Assembly: GCA_938048185.1 (NCBI GenBank)
Contig: CALIVT010000008.1
Span: forward strand, 1 to 64,000
Direction of reading: 5' to 3'
Origin: an uncultured Arenicella sp.
GTDB lineage: Bacteria; Pseudomonadota; Gammaproteobacteria; Arenicellales; Arenicellaceae
Length of the DNA stretch: 64,000 nt
In this document: piece after piece, positions 1-7,898 of the stretch
How the letters are laid out: each line of letters starts with the position of its first letter
Numbering within the stretch: the stretch's first letter is position 1
Position numbers and translations under genes: made by a program
The notes under the pieces: generated by a model
Databases searched by the model: none
Seen by the model: the letters and a program-made list of their open reading frames with translations, nothing else
What the model was told of the DNA's origin: nothing

Positions 1-1
1 C

Positions 2-121
2 GAGAAGACTGAACTCAGAGCGCAAATGGCCGAAAGGAACTTCGCTCATTTTAAGGAACATTACAGCTGGGGCGTCACCCAGAGCCAACTAGACAAAGTT
101 TATCAGGCGCTTTTGGCCTAA
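2..121 (+). CDS. C-terminal fragment of a probable glycosyltransferase (5' end outside window)
   Basis: An open frame runs from the window edge to a TAA at 119-121 and encodes 39 residues ending in NFAHFKEHYSWGVTQSQL followed by a short helix. An aromatic 'HYSW' stretch followed by a final amphipathic helix is typical of the C-terminal tail of GT4-type (GT-B fold) glycosyltransferases. No catalytic region is visible, so the family call is inference from the tail alone. The gene is convergent with slyD, about 100 bases away. Confidence 0.45.
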   Translation, partial: EKTELRAQMAERNFAHFKEHYSWGVTQSQLDKVYQALLA

Positions 122-223
122 CTTCTGGCTAGACCAAACGCCTATAGGCGCGGAGCGTACGTGAGCACCGAGCACGTTTTTAACGACGCTCAGCGATCAA
201 CAGCGGCCGCCAAAAACAAAATT

Positions 224-706
224 TTAGTGTTGGTGACCACCTGGGCCGTGCACATGTTTATGCTCAACCTCTTCCGCCGTGGCGTCGCGAATCTCGGCAA
301 TGCTGACGTGAAAGTGTAATTCCTTGCCCGCTAGGGGATGATTGCCATCAACGGTAACGGTGGTGTCGTCCATGCCGGTAACCACGACCGGCACTGGGCC
401 TTGCTCGGTTTCGGCTTGAAAGCGCATGCCAACTTCCACTTTGTCGATTTCTTCACCAAATGCTTCTTTGGGAACGGTTTGAACCAATGCGTCAACTGGC
501 ATGCCATAGCCCTTTTCAGGTGCGACCACTGCGTCTACCGTATCGCCAACGGTCTTACCGAGTAGCTGCTCTTCCAGACCAACAATGATATTACCGGCGC
601 CGTGCAGATACACTAGCGGGTCTTGGCCTTTGGAAGAGTCTAGAACTTCGCCGCTGGCGTCTTTTAGCTCGTAGTGCATGGTGACAACGGAATTTAATTT
701 AATCAT
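224..706 (-). CDS. slyD: SlyD-like FKBP-type peptidyl-prolyl cis-trans isomerase
   Basis: A 160-residue cytoplasmic protein. The N-terminal FKBP half (GEVLDSS, then PLVYLHGAGNIIVGLEE) is interrupted by the insert-in-flap chaperone domain (about residues 70-125, PKEAFGEEIDKVEVGM to DGNHPLAGK), which is the SlyD arrangement. The tail is histidine-rich (HKHVHGPGGHQH), shorter than the E. coli metal-binding tail but consistent with nickel/zinc binding. The family catalyses proline isomerisation, assists folding and, in enterobacteria, supplies nickel to hydrogenase. No hydrogenase genes are nearby, so general folding is the safer role. It starts at ATG 704-706. Confidence 0.9.
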   Translation of the reverse strand: MIKLNSVVTMHYELKDASGEVLDSSKGQDPLVYLHGAGNIIVGLEEQLLGKTVGDTVDAVVAPEKGYGMPVDALVQTVPKEAFGEEIDKVEVGMRFQAETEQGPVPVVVTGMDDTTVTVDGNHPLAGKELHFHVSIAEIRDATAEEVEHKHVHGPGGHQH

Positions 707-927
707 GGTTTATCTCGAAAATGAAAGTACTCACCGCAAGCAGCGAGGTATATTTTTACACACTAAAATCTATACCGTAGCGGGCCACGGTGAATTTAAT
801 CCTCGCATGCGATTTAAAGTCGAGACGGATTATGCCCGCAGCGTTGACGAAATTAAATGATTGAATGACTAGAAAGTGGGTTTCTGAAAACTAGAAGAGA
901 GGTTTTCAAAGGAAGATACTGAGAAGC

Positions 928-1033
928 GCCTAAACCGAGTTACCAAAATGGGTATAAAGGTAACTCGGCATTAGACATTTATCCCTACCATTCGACCTCA
1001 AGCTCTAGACCCTACTCTATTCACTTAAGGCTA
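928..1033. ncRNA. structured repeat, copy 1 (hairpin plus conserved box)
   Basis: The hairpin has a perfect 10-bp stem (935-944 with 959-968) extended by a weaker outer CTAA/TTAG pairing, and a loop containing ATGGGTA (948-954). A conserved box lies downstream at 1000-1033 and contains ACCCTACTCTA and CACTTAAGGCTA. Copy 2 shares the loop and box but has an unrelated stem sequence that still pairs, a pattern expected of structured RNA. Strand and function are unknown. It could be an sRNA pair, a leader or a DNA-level repeat. Confidence 0.35.
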
Positions 1034-1061
1034 TAAAAAATTTCAAGGCTCCTTGGAAAAG

Positions 1062-1157
1062 GCCTAACCGTGTATTAAATGGGTAAAATACATCGGTTAG
1101 GCTATACCCCACCACAACACCTTAAGCTTTGGACCCTACTCTACTCACTTAAGGCTA
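1062..1157. ncRNA. structured repeat, copy 2 (hairpin plus conserved box)
   Basis: The left arm at 1062-1076 pairs with 1087-1102, giving 15 pairs with one bulged A, around a loop that again carries ATGGGTA (1079-1085). The box at 1124-1157 matches the first copy at 31 of 34 positions, all three differences being transitions. Box-to-box spacing is 124 bases and loop-to-loop spacing 131, so the unit was duplicated and later drifted. The GCCTAAC...GTTAGGC ends superficially resemble integron attC core sites, but no cassettes or integrase are present. Confidence 0.35.
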
Positions 1158-1349
1158 ACAGAGATCTTGTGTTGCCTTGAAATGTATTTAACCCCATAGC
1201 CAGCCAGTCACACAACTCGTTTTTAATTCTTTTACAATCAACAAAAAACGAACGTAAATCATTGATATAAAAAACTTATTTTTTATGACAATTAGTGACA
1301 ACACCGTGCAATTCGTGTCAATGCCATGACAATTTACGGTTTGCGAAAA

Positions 1350-2882
1350 CTAGTGGCGTGACTGACGAGAATTATGAGCTTTCTTAGCTTTATGATGGTT
1401 AACAGGCTGTTGTGGCACGCTCAAGCACTTAGGAATAGACTTTAAGCCCGACCTTGAGAAATCTTGTTTGATCGCGGCCGTTAACATTTCAGGCTCAATC
1501 GCGAGCACCGCAATGCCGATATCAAACACCAAATCGTACAACCGTAATAGTGATATCTTATGAGTCTGACCCGTTTTTATATACAGTGCCTCAACAAATT
1601 GAGAAAAACGTTCAAACGGTGCGTCAGACAATAATAGTATTAGGCTCGCCTTGAAGCGGCCTGAGTTACCGATTAAATCCCAATACCGTGCGAAGCGATT
1701 TACAAACTGGACATTCGAATAGTTGACCGTGTCACTGCTTAAGATGCTAAACGGCGGATTAGGGTTAAAAACCAGCTGATGCTGTTCAGTATGTCGAATA
1801 ATTGGCGAACCCTTTAAACGCTTTAAAATGCCCACCTGAACCTCATGTGGGTTGAGTGCGTATAGTTGGTTAAAACTACTCGCAAAGCTCTCTAGGCTCT
1901 CACCAGGCAGGCCAAAGATTAGATCAGCGTGAATATAGGCCTGCGTATTCTCACGGATCCATGTCAGGTTTGTCTTTGCCTGCTGGTTATCTTGTCGCCG
2001 GCTAATACGTGCTTGCACCTCGGGATTAAAGGTTTGAATGCCAATTTCAAACTGCAGACTGCCTGCGGGAAATTTAACAATCATCTCCTTCAAGGCCTCA
2101 GGCAAGTGGTCTGGCACCACCTCGAAATGCAAGAACAAGTCGTCACTCATGCGTTCAAGGAAGAATTCAAGAATGCGCAGGCTATTCTTAATCTTTAAAT
2201 TAAAGGTACGATCAACGAACTTAAAATGCCGCGCGCCGCGCGCATGCAAAATATCCATTTGTTCAAGGAATTTATCTAAATCAAAAGGCCAGGCTGTTTT
2301 GTCCAAAGCCGATAAGCAGAACTCACATTTAAAGGGGCAGCCCCGCGACGCTTCTACATACAACACTCTATTGCGAATATCGTCATCGCTATAAAGGTGA
2401 TACGGCATCGCAATATGTTCTAGCTTAGGCTGAATTCCTGTAATGATCTTATCGTCAGGTGCTTGCTTTTCATCCAAACCAGACAGCAGTTCCCTAAAAC
2501 TGGTCTCGCCCCAACCAGTAATCACATAGTCGGCCAATTTAACTATCTTCTGATCAGTATTCTCATAACTAACTTCAGGGCCACCAAGCACCACCACAAG
2601 CTCAGGCGCGACGGCTTTAAGCAGCGCCACCACCCGTTCGGTTTGAACGCTGTTCCAAATGTACACACCAAAGCCAACCACGTTCGGCTGACTGCTTAGA
2701 ATGTTCTCAACGACATCTTCGGGACGAGACTCTAAGGTGAACTCTTGAATTTCACAGCGCTCAGCATAGTCACCAAGATTCGCTTTCAAATAGCGCAGGC
2801 CGAACGCGCTGTGGATATAGCGTGCGTTTAAGGTCGCCAACACAATGTCGGCTTGAGGTATAGCGGTTGAATTAGCGAGCAT
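1350..2882 (-). CDS. B12-binding-domain radical SAM protein (DUF4080-type)
   Basis: A 510-residue protein. Residues about 10-135 form a cobalamin-binding-like Rossmann domain (VVGFGVYIWNS, VVVLGGPEVS, ADYVITGWGE). The radical-SAM core follows, with the cluster motif C182-x3-C186-x2-C189 (GCPFKCEFC), and the C-terminal region is of the DUF4080 kind. The family probably carries out a radical methylation or related reaction, but no substrate is established. The start codon overlaps the end of tcdA by 11 bases, so the two are probably co-transcribed and translationally coupled. The basic, Ser/His-rich C-terminal tail is probably disordered. Confidence 0.8.
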   Translation of the reverse strand: MLANSTAIPQADIVLATLNARYIHSAFGLRYLKANLGDYAERCEIQEFTLESRPEDVVENILSSQPNVVGFGVYIWNSVQTERVVALLKAVAPELVVVLGGPEVSYENTDQKIVKLADYVITGWGETSFRELLSGLDEKQAPDDKIITGIQPKLEHIAMPYHLYSDDDIRNRVLYVEASRGCPFKCEFCLSALDKTAWPFDLDKFLEQMDILHARGARHFKFVDRTFNLKIKNSLRILEFFLERMSDDLFLHFEVVPDHLPEALKEMIVKFPAGSLQFEIGIQTFNPEVQARISRRQDNQQAKTNLTWIRENTQAYIHADLIFGLPGESLESFASSFNQLYALNPHEVQVGILKRLKGSPIIRHTEQHQLVFNPNPPFSILSSDTVNYSNVQFVNRFARYWDLIGNSGRFKASLILLLSDAPFERFSQFVEALYIKTGQTHKISLLRLYDLVFDIGIAVLAIEPEMLTAAIKQDFSRSGLKSIPKCLSVPQQPVNHHKAKKAHNSRQSRH

Positions 2883-3723
2883 GAGCGAGTTGGGTTAGTA
2901 CAAAGCCTGCGGCAACAAAGGCGAAGCTGCCGGTAACATGGGTGATTGACCCCATACCGCCAGCGCAATTTAACGCGTTGCTAGCCCGGTCATTGCCATC
3001 AGAGACCGGGCGTTGTGGCGTGACACCGCCAGCGCCATCAGGGTAAACCAGTTGCTCGTCGGAATACACACATGGCACACCAAAACTGCGTTTTACATTT
3101 CGAGCAAAGCCGTAGTCTTGACGTAACAGCTTACGCGTTCTGGCGAGCAGCACATCTTGCTGAGTACGACTTAAGTCACATTGTTTAATCTTACTGGGGT
3201 CGACTTGCCCACCTGCACCGCCAACCGTTAAGATCTTAATCTTGGCTTGCCGACAGTAATGTATCAGCGCGGCTTTGGTTCTGAAATCATCAATGCAATC
3301 AATAACGTAGTCAACATTTGACGCGATGAGTTGGCTCATATTGCTCGCACTAATAAACTCATCAATTACCGTTACCGTACAGTTTGGGTTGATCTGCGTA
3401 ATACGCTCGTGCATAACCAAGGCTTTATCACGACCAATTGTGTCTGACGCGGCAACCAATTGCCTGTTTATATTGGATTCCGCAACCATATCCATATCAA
3501 TCAAGGTAATCGCGCCTATCGCACTGCGCGCCAGGCTCTCAGCCACCCACGAGCCGACACCGCCAATGCCAATAACGCACACATGCGATTTTGCTAAGCG
3601 TGCCAAACCGGCGTCGCCATAGAGCCTAGCAATACCTCCAAAACGCCGGGCCAAATCCGCAGGCTCTAACCCTGTAGGGTGCGGATCAATCATTTTGCTG
3701 GTTTCGTTCACATTCCGACTCAT
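2872..3723 (-). CDS. tcdA: tRNA threonylcarbamoyladenosine dehydratase (TcdA/CsdL)
   Basis: A 283-residue E1-like/ThiF-fold enzyme. It has the nucleotide loop GIGGVGS (52-58), the following LIDMD, and the adenylation-type NINRQ motif. The family uses ATP to cyclise t6A37 of ANN-decoding tRNAs to ct6A in the cytoplasm. The length is close to E. coli TcdA (about 268). An alternative start at Met11 would remove a short extension. It lies upstream of and overlaps the radical-SAM gene, and is divergent from tatD with only 35 bases between the start codons, so the promoters must be very compact or overlap the coding ends. Confidence 0.88.
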   Translation of the reverse strand: MSRNVNETSKMIDPHPTGLEPADLARRFGGIARLYGDAGLARLAKSHVCVIGIGGVGSWVAESLARSAIGAITLIDMDMVAESNINRQLVAASDTIGRDKALVMHERITQINPNCTVTVIDEFISASNMSQLIASNVDYVIDCIDDFRTKAALIHYCRQAKIKILTVGGAGGQVDPSKIKQCDLSRTQQDVLLARTRKLLRQDYGFARNVKRSFGVPCVYSDEQLVYPDGAGGVTPQRPVSDGNDRASNALNCAGGMGSITHVTGSFAFVAAGFVLTQLAHAR

Positions 3724-3758
3724 GTTTGCAAGGCATTAAAATACGTTACTATTAATAG

Positions 3759-4532
3759 ATGATAGACACACATTGTCATTTAGACTTCGAAGCGTTTGAC
3801 CATGATCGCACAGCGGTGCTCGACAACTGCGAGAAAAACGGTGTGCACAACATTATCGTGCCCGCTGTCACTGCGCAGACCTTTGCTAGAACAATCGCCA
3901 TTTGTGAAAATCATGCGCAACTGCATTTAGCGCTGGGTTTACACCCAATATTTATTGACCAGCATCAGCCGCAGCATTTAGTTCAACTGGACGAGCAATT
4001 AAGCCAACACCCTGTCATCGCGGTGGGCGAAATTGGCTTAGACTACTATCGCAAGCAGCTCGACAAAGACAAGCAAAATGCGTTCTTCACTAAGCAGTTG
4101 ATTATAGCAAAGCAGCACGGCTTACCCGTGATTATTCACAACCGCAAAGCGCATGACGAATGCCTAGCGCTGTTGGCGCAAATACAACCCGTCGGCGGCA
4201 TTATTCACGCGTTTAACGGCAGCATTCAGCAAGCTGAGAAATACATAGAGCTCGGGTTTTTACTCGGGTTTGGAGGCATGTTGACCTTTGACCGGTCCGC
4301 TAAGTTGAAAACACTTGCAAAGAAAATTCCACTGTCGTCTATTGTGTTAGAAACTGATGCGCCAGACATGGCTCCAGAACAGCATCGGGGCGAACGCAAC
4401 AGCCCAGAATATTTACCATTTGTGCAGACCGCACTCGCTAACATAAAAGGGGTTGATAGAGACGAGGTGGCACAAACCACATCGGGCAACGCTCAGCGCG
4501 TATTTAACCTGCCGTTGTCTACTCAGCACTAA
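3759..4532 (+). CDS. tatD: TatD-family metal-dependent deoxyribonuclease
   Basis: A 257-residue TIM-barrel hydrolase of the TatD family. It opens with the metal-binding HCHLDF motif, has EIGLDYY (about residues 91-97), IIHAFNG, and the late metal ligand motif ETDAPDMAP. Members are divalent-metal-dependent 3'-5' exonucleases acting in DNA repair or degradation. The length is normal for the family. It starts at ATG 3759, with no strong ribosome-binding site in the very short gap to tcdA. The exact subfamily (YcfH, TatD or YjjV) cannot be settled by eye. Confidence 0.85.
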   Translation: MIDTHCHLDFEAFDHDRTAVLDNCEKNGVHNIIVPAVTAQTFARTIAICENHAQLHLALGLHPIFIDQHQPQHLVQLDEQLSQHPVIAVGEIGLDYYRKQLDKDKQNAFFTKQLIIAKQHGLPVIIHNRKAHDECLALLAQIQPVGGIIHAFNGSIQQAEKYIELGFLLGFGGMLTFDRSAKLKTLAKKIPLSSIVLETDAPDMAPEQHRGERNSPEYLPFVQTALANIKGVDRDEVAQTTSGNAQRVFNLPLSTQH

Positions 4533-4650
4533 GGCGAACTGTGTAAAATAGTGACGCTGCACGCTACACTTATGAAACAATCTATAGACTGAGCGAAACG
4601 CTTAAAAAACCGCACTAGCCAACGCCCTAACATCGCATTCGCACCTCACT

Positions 4651-5409
4651 ATGAAAAATACGCTTTCCGCCGCCGTTATCTTAATTGGTAACGAATTGCT
4701 CTCTGGTAGCATCGAAGATAGAAATCTGGCACACATTGCCAAAACGTTGGAGGTAAAAGGCATCCGAGTGCGTGAAACTCGAATCATCCCGGACATCGAG
4801 AGCGAAATCGTTGCGGCCGTAAACACGCTGCGCGCCAAGTACGACTATGTATTCACCACAGGCGGCATAGGGCCGACCCACGACGACATCACCTCTGACT
4901 CAATCGCTGCCGCCTTTGGCATCCCCAATGTCTTACAGCAAGACGTCTTCGACATCATTAAAGGCTACTTGGATAACAAAAACATAGAATTCACCGCCGC
5001 AGCACAACGCATGGCCTATGCACCCGAAGGCGCTGAAATCATTAAAACCGAACACTCAATTGTGCCTGGCTACCGTATCGACAACGTGTTTGTGATGGCC
5101 GGGGTGCCACGCATTATGCGGCAAATGCTCGAAGGCGTAATCGCACACCTTAAGACCGGCGTTACAATTCATAACGCCGCGGTTCACGCCAATGTCGGCG
5201 AAGGAGAAATAGCCGCAGCGCTCGAGTTAATTCAAAATGCCCACCCCGATATCGATATCGGCAGTTACCCACAAGACACAGACTCGGTGATTAGTCAGTA
5301 CCGCGTGATCTTTGTGGTAAAAGGCACCGACCTCACTGAGATCGACACAACCTGTAATGAAATTTTAGCTGCCTGCCAAACCGGACGCTATGAGGCAATA
5401 AAAATCTAA
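4651..5409 (+). CDS. CinA/MoaB-like molybdopterin-binding-domain protein
   Basis: A 252-residue protein with a single molybdopterin-binding (MoCF) fold at residues 1-170: ILIGNELLSGS, then FTTGGIGPTHDDIT, and a Pro/Gly segment VPGYRIDNVFVMAGVP. It resembles the N-terminal half of CinA but lacks the C-terminal NMN-amidohydrolase domain, as do the stand-alone 'competence/damage-inducible protein A' proteins. In CinA-type enzymes this domain can act as an ADP-ribose pyrophosphatase; the role here is unknown. It is convergent with the carbamoyltransferase and overlaps its end by 4 bases. Confidence 0.8.
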   Translation: MKNTLSAAVILIGNELLSGSIEDRNLAHIAKTLEVKGIRVRETRIIPDIESEIVAAVNTLRAKYDYVFTTGGIGPTHDDITSDSIAAAFGIPNVLQQDVFDIIKGYLDNKNIEFTAAAQRMAYAPEGAEIIKTEHSIVPGYRIDNVFVMAGVPRIMRQMLEGVIAHLKTGVTIHNAAVHANVGEGEIAAALELIQNAHPDIDIGSYPQDTDSVISQYRVIFVVKGTDLTEIDTTCNEILAACQTGRYEAIKI

Positions 5410-7253
5410 TCCAACTTAAAGGCGTGCTTATAGTCTTTTGCAAGGCTTTGGTCTTGTGCAGGCTTTCTTAGTATCAAATTGCCAATGGCTAACACATCCA
5501 TTTCAGTACCCATAAAACAGTTGAAGGCGTCTTCAGGTGTACACACTATGGGTTCACCGCGCACGTTGAAGCTGGTGTTAACCACCACCGGGCATTGACC
5601 TATTTTGTCGAACTCGGAAATCAACCCGTGATAAAGCGGATTGGTCTCTTGATGCACGGTTTGAATACGGGCCGAATAATCAACGTGCGTAATAGCAGGA
5701 ATATCCGAGCGACTAATATTAAGTTTGTCGATACCAAAAAGTTGCTCTTGTTCAGCACTCATGCTGTGGCATTTTTCTTTTTTAACCTTATCGACCAACA
5801 ACATATAGGGGCTGTCGCCGCTCAACTCGAACCACTCGTCCACTTTTTCGCGTAAAACTGAGGGCGCGAATGGTCTAAAGGATTCGCGATATTTAATTTT
5901 CAAGTTTAGTGTTTTCTGCATCGCTTCTGAGCGCGGGTCACCCAAAATAGAGCGCCCGCCTAATGCACGCGGGCCAAACTCCATGCGCCCTTGAAACCAG
6001 CCGACTACATTTTGATCCGCTAAGGCTTGTGCAGCTTGGCTTAGCATCTGTGCTTGTGAATATTCTTCGAACACCGCGCCAATGGCCGTTAAGCGCTGTT
6101 TAATTTCGTCCGTTTCATACTGACAGCCTAAATAAGAGCCTCGCATATTGTCCGCGGGCTTCACCGTTCGCGGCAAGTCATGCACCAAGTGCGCAACCGC
6201 TTGCGCAGCACCTAAGGCGCCACCCGCATCACCTGCCGCCGGTTGAATCCAGACATTATCAAAGTGACCCGCACGCAGAATTTTGCCATTGGCGACACAA
6301 TTCAATGCCACACCGCCCGCTAAGCATAAATTACGAATACCCGTTTCTTTGGCCAGTGATTCGGTTAACTTCAGAACAATGATTTCCGTCACAGCTTGAA
6401 CTGACGCGGCAATGTCCATGTGAAATTGCTCTAGCTCTTCTTCGTCAGGCTTGCGCGCTGGCCGGCCGAATAAATCGTCGAACTTCTTATTGGTCATGGT
6501 TAAGCCAGTACAATAATTGAAGTAGGTCTGATCTAAGCGGTACGAGCCATCGTCCTTTACGTCGATTAAATTGTCGAGAATGATCTGAGTGTATTTGGGC
6601 TCACCATACGGTGCCAGCCCCATTACCTTATACTCACCAGAGTTCACCCGAAAACCCGTGTAATACGTAAACGCCGAATACAGCAAGCCCAAGGAGTGGG
6701 GAAAATGAATCTCTTTTACTATTTCAAGCTTATTGCCACGACCAATCGCAACCGATGTTGTAACCCACTCGCCGACACCGTCAAGCGTGAGTACCACCGC
6801 TTCTTCAAATGGTGAGGGATAGAACGCGCTCGCGGCATGACTTAAATGATGTTCAGAAAACTTGAGCTTAGCGTCCCAGTCTATCTCCTTACCAGCACTC
6901 GATGGGAAGCGCGCCATCATCTCGCGAATAATTTTCTTTTGAAATAATTTCTCCTTCACCCACAATGGCAACGCAGACTTAAAAGACATAAAGCCCCTTG
7001 GTGCAAAGCTCACGTAGGTTTCTAATAGGCGTTCAAACTTTATAAACGGTTTTTCAAAGAACACCACATTGTCGATCTGATCTATCGTCAAACCGGCTTC
7101 TTTAACGCAATATTCAACCGCATTAATCGGGAAGGCGGCATCATGTTTAACGCGGGTAAAGCGCTCTTCTTGCGCCGCCGCAATAATATGCTCACCATCA
7201 ATAATGGCCGCCGCGCTGTCGTGATAGAACGCGGAAATTCCCAAAATAATCAT
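5406..7253 (-). CDS. NodU/CmcH-family O-carbamoyltransferase
   Basis: A 615-residue protein when started at ATG 7251-7253, where the family's N-terminus (MIILGISAFYHDSAAA) begins. A longer reading frame upstream adds 37 atypical residues and overlaps the preceding gene. The N-terminal Kae1/YrdC-like domain has the HHLSHAASAF metal-binding motif and LTLDGVGEW. The C-terminal half carries FGPRALGGRSILGDPR, a family hallmark. Such enzymes transfer a carbamoyl group from carbamoyl phosphate through carbamoyl-AMP to a hydroxyl of a sugar or natural product. It is last in the minus-strand cassette with the DUF5989, SxtJ and SGNH genes. The acceptor is unknown. Confidence 0.88.
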   Translation of the reverse strand: MIILGISAFYHDSAAAIIDGEHIIAAAQEERFTRVKHDAAFPINAVEYCVKEAGLTIDQIDNVVFFEKPFIKFERLLETYVSFAPRGFMSFKSALPLWVKEKLFQKKIIREMMARFPSSAGKEIDWDAKLKFSEHHLSHAASAFYPSPFEEAVVLTLDGVGEWVTTSVAIGRGNKLEIVKEIHFPHSLGLLYSAFTYYTGFRVNSGEYKVMGLAPYGEPKYTQIILDNLIDVKDDGSYRLDQTYFNYCTGLTMTNKKFDDLFGRPARKPDEEELEQFHMDIAASVQAVTEIIVLKLTESLAKETGIRNLCLAGGVALNCVANGKILRAGHFDNVWIQPAAGDAGGALGAAQAVAHLVHDLPRTVKPADNMRGSYLGCQYETDEIKQRLTAIGAVFEEYSQAQMLSQAAQALADQNVVGWFQGRMEFGPRALGGRSILGDPRSEAMQKTLNLKIKYRESFRPFAPSVLREKVDEWFELSGDSPYMLLVDKVKKEKCHSMSAEQEQLFGIDKLNISRSDIPAITHVDYSARIQTVHQETNPLYHGLISEFDKIGQCPVVVNTSFNVRGEPIVCTPEDAFNCFMGTEMDVLAIGNLILRKPAQDQSLAKDYKHAFKLD

Positions 7254-7264
7254 ATTAGCAACGC

Positions 7265-7414
7265 TTAGAACAAGGTATAGATAAAAGGCGCCAACGCAGA
7301 CCCTTGTGCGAAAACAACTAAGCCGCCAATCAACAAACTGAAGACGATAATAGGCAATAGCCAAAATTTCTTGCGCGCTTTCATAAAACGCCAGAGTTCT
7401 TTAAGTAAATCCAT
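7265..7414 (-). CDS. DUF5989 small membrane protein
   Basis: A 49-residue protein starting at ATG 7412-7414. Upstream in-frame Met codons exist, but the conserved family sequence begins at MDLLKELWRFMKARKKFW. It has a basic amphipathic N-terminus, one membrane segment (LLPIIVFSLLIGGLVVFA) and the family's C-terminal GSALAPFIYTLF. Proteins of this small family sit between carbamoyltransferases and SxtJ-like proteins in many bacteria. Their biochemical role is unknown, and a membrane-anchoring or assembly role for the carbamoyltransferase is only a guess. It ends 11 bases before the carbamoyltransferase start. Confidence 0.8.
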   Translation of the reverse strand: MDLLKELWRFMKARKKFWLLPIIVFSLLIGGLVVFAQGSALAPFIYTLF

Positions 7415-7490
7415 AGTCGGTCGAGGTAGATAAAGTCGGTAAATATAGCGGGTAACATCGCGGCGCACAGCGCTTTGTATAAATTAGATA

Positions 7491-7898
7491 CTAAAATTGA
7501 TTGTCGAAACTGTCTTTAGTCACACTATCTTGGTCGCGTTCAATCCAATAACTGCTCGCACTTGCATCAAACTTACGACGCATTGGGTCTTTACCCAAGA
7601 GCTTTAAAATTACTGCGGTCGGCAGCACGGTCAAAAAGAAAATCAACCCCATCAAAATCGGGTTGATGACTTTATGCATCAGCTGACCAAATTGCGCCCA
7701 CAAGCGGTTAAGTGGCGCGAGTACCGCTGGAAACACTAGGGCGGGCAACGCCCATGCGCCGGCAACAATCAAGGCCCACTGACGATACTCGCCCCCAAAC
7801 AGCATAGGAAAGAGCGCGATCACACAAAAAATGCCGCTGAATATTAGCCCAAAAACACGATTATCTAACGGTTTAGGTTGGTCTGAATGAGTACTCAC
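7491..7898 (-). CDS. SxtJ-family membrane protein
   Basis: A 135-residue protein with about three hydrophobic segments (roughly 15-35, 40-62 and 80-100) and a polar C-terminus ending DSFDNQF. The segment KLLGKDPMRRKFD followed by SYW is typical of SxtJ-like proteins, named from the saxitoxin cluster but widespread beside NodU-type carbamoyltransferases. It starts with GTG at 7896-7898, overlapping the stop of the SGNH gene as GTGA, so the two are translationally coupled. No enzymatic function is known. Confidence 0.75.
   Translation of the reverse strand: MSTHSDQPKPLDNRVFGLIFSGIFCVIALFPMLFGGEYRQWALIVAGAWALPALVFPAVLAPLNRLWAQFGQLMHKVINPILMGLIFFLTVLPTAVILKLLGKDPMRRKFDASASSYWIERDQDSVTKDSFDNQF

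Larger units (their letters stand above)
707..1349. other. 643-base intergenic region with a two-copy structured repeat
   Basis: This is the longest non-coding stretch in the window. I see no convincing gene. A 60-codon frame at 678-860 overlaps the slyD start and resembles no family. The central part (928-1157) holds two tandem copies of a hairpin plus a conserved 34-base box, listed separately. The remainder (about 1160-1349) is AT-rich and otherwise featureless. Confidence 0.7.

Noticed and set aside
678..860. Small 60-codon plus-strand frame overlapping the slyD start
   Set aside because: It overlaps the slyD coding region and start on the opposite strand, has no ribosome-binding site, and its sequence resembles no family.
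928..1102. Integron attC-like sites suggested by GCCTAAC...GTTAGGC ends
   Set aside because: The second hairpin is only 41 bases, shorter than known attC sites. The first lacks matching core sites, no gene cassettes lie between them, and no integrase is present.
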